Shown one piece after another: positions 62,348 to 64,000 of a stretch of DNA of 64,000 nt; the stretch's first letter is position 1; the number at the start of each line of letters is the position of its first letter. Where the stretch lies: positions 186,001-250,000 of the forward strand of contig CAJNOP010000040.1 in the NCBI GenBank assembly GCA_905250075.1. The letters are read 5' to 3'. This DNA comes from Rotaria sp. Silwood1 (Eukaryota; Rotifera; Eurotatoria; Philodinida; Philodinidae). Under the pieces are notes generated by a model. That model saw only the letters and a program-made list of their open reading frames with translations, had not been told where the DNA came from and made no database searches. The translations under genes and the position numbers were made by a program.

Positions 62348-64000
62348 AAATATGGATGATCAATTTATGTTTAAAAATTTGTTATCATTTTTAACAAAAT
62401 ATTTCAATACAATCAAATAATGTACTTTTTGATACAAACCATGAGTCTGGTCTGGGTTATGAAAACTAACAAATTTATCGGTAAATTTGTGAGAAGTTCA
62501 TTCTTTATCAAAAGTCTATAGAGATAAATATCAAATGAAATGAGAAAATGAACAGTACAGGATTTATTACGTAATGGTACTAATTTCTAATTTTTCTTCA
62601 GAGAAGAATATTTTTCTATGATAGAAACAATAGATTTATCAAATCTGAATTGATAATAAATAGTTGAGTGACATCAAGAACAACCTGATGCATAATTAAT
62701 TGATTCAATACATATTTTTTTTCTATTAACTAAATGAGAAATAGCAGATCCTGATATTTTGAAGTCTTTCGATACGATGGAGATACAATGAAGTAAGTGA
62801 ATTACAGAACGAAGATTGCCGATATACGACAGTATATGAATGAGTGGCAATTTGTTTTGGTACACAATCGGTATGAACAACTGAAAGTTTGATAAAACAC
62901 CGTGTTATTGGTAAATTATATTCTATTATATATCTATGTTAAGCAGAAGACACGTTTCCAATATTTTCTTGGATATTCGTGAAGATATAAAATTGAAACC
63001 AATAAAAGCTATAAATTAACATTTATTTTGATTCACTTTTACTTAAATGCTAATTAGAAAAAGTTCAGCTTCAATTTCACCATAGAAGATAAGTGATGAA
63101 GGTCAATAAGTTCATTTTTCTTCCAAAAACATTTTTCGAAAACACTCTTATGACGATAGCAAAAACTTATGAACAACAGCATGGGCCTAGATCTTTATCT
63201 TTGCTTGACATCGAGATTTTTTTACACCTGTATTCTCTTCAGGTTATTGAGAAACATTTTCGTCTCACTTCTGAGTGAAACGCATAGGTGATATCGAGTC
63301 GTTATCTATCTAATGATATAGAAACTAATACATTTCAGTATGTGACGAACTTCATAGAACCTGATTACTAGCGAAAATCTTAGTGAATGAATGTGTGCGG
63401 CTTCTTTAGAACTTCTATCATTTCATCATTTTACAGTATTACTCTCTAAAAGTGATATAGACAGATCCAATTTTTCCTACTCTACTCAAATATGTTTTTG
63501 AAAAAGAAAAAAACATCTGTTTTTTTCTGACATAGAATTACGATTTAAGTCGTGAAAAATCATATTTGTCTAATGGTCTTTGCACAGTTCTCGCATGCTG
63601 TGTGTTGTTCTATATATTTATGTGACATAATAAGTATTCTATTAGATAAACTCGTAATATATTAAGAAGTGGTTCAAAATACGCAACGAAAACAAAACGG
63701 ACTATTCGAAAACAGCTAGAATTTTGATTGTATCAAAAAGTTACAATTCACACCTATGTAGCTCAAACAAGATTTACGAACATTTTGAAAATACGATTTT
63801 AACTGAAAGTTGGTGGAATTTCTTTCAACTTGTACAAAAGTGGAGTCAATCTTCGTAGCGATGCTATTCTTGAACTACCAAAAATAGTTCTATCAGACGA
63901 TGTTAAGGATACAATTAACTAAAATAAAAGAAGAGAGAAGTTGTATGTATCAAATTAATATTATGAAGGAATAACGTTAAAAATTATAATGAACGAATTT
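62348..64000. other. intergenic region to window end; no gene recognised
   Basis: AT-rich DNA. A reverse-strand frame at 62674-62880 has a weak helix-turn-helix look (KDFKISGSAISHLVN) and could be a worn transposase scrap, but the support is too thin to call. Confidence 0.4.

Noticed and set aside
62674-62880. Weak helix-turn-helix resemblance in a reverse-strand frame
   Set aside because: Too short, with no transposase catalytic residues nearby and no terminal repeats.
1-64000. CRISPR arrays, operons, bacterial promoters or replication origins
   Set aside because: The window is eukaryotic with spliced genes; no regularly spaced repeats of that kind were seen.

Overview
This is an AT-rich eukaryotic nuclear window, most likely from a bdelloid rotifer (Rotaria/Adineta type). 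The genes are compact, with GT-AG introns mostly 50-80 bp long. Two decayed genes join an arginine ADP-ribosyltransferase fold to kinesin-light-chain-type TPRs, a family expanded in bdelloids. One intron holds a G-rich/C-rich tract built on TGTGGG-like units, the telomere unit I recall for bdelloids. A spliced gene of bacterial YbaY/YscW type also fits the heavy horizontal transfer known in this group. The assignment is inference; no rRNA or mitochondrial marker is present.

Layout. 1-811 (-): N-terminal part of an isopenicillin-N-synthase-like 2-oxoglutarate/Fe(II) oxygenase. 1562-2539: long palindromic transposon. 5642-6815 (-): RRM protein with an RBM4/lark-like RRM. 8806-10732 (-): Sox-type HMG-box factor. 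12418-14073 (-): ubiquitin-binding zinc finger fused to a histone-deacetylase fold whose catalytic residues are all replaced. 15799-17321 (+): APLF (FHA, two PBZ fingers, acidic tail). 19259-21198 (+): ART-TPR pseudogene A. 23105-24862 (+): Rpn13/ADRM1. 26111-27502 (+): multi-pass CDP-alcohol phosphotransferase resembling ceramide phosphoethanolamine synthase. 28297-28697: hAT-type MITE with a perfect 8-bp duplication. 29605-30569 (-): leucine-rich repeat protein. 31451-45111 (+): large acidic protein ending in a BCH (BNIP2/caytaxin/PRUNE2) domain, with two alternative 5' coding starts; its 4.3-kb intron hosts a palindromic element, a decayed reverse-strand gene and two reverse-strand membrane-protein genes. 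47412-53176 (-): 18-exon type I membrane protein resembling Dictyostelium DD3-3; one intron carries transposons and the telomere-like tract, and another is almost entirely one foldback repeat. About 53405-55060 (-): ART-TPR pseudogene B. 59624-60074 (+): YbaY-like protein. 60075-64000: noncoding, with one further palindromic element.

There is no operon logic. The genes are unrelated housekeeping, signalling and membrane functions. Two recurring themes stand out. The first is chromatin, DNA repair and ubiquitin (APLF, Rpn13, the ZnF-UBP pseudo-deacetylase). The second is non-autonomous palindromic elements in intergenic DNA and in the few long introns. Exon boundaries were worked out by hand from splice motifs and reading phase; none was checked against transcripts.
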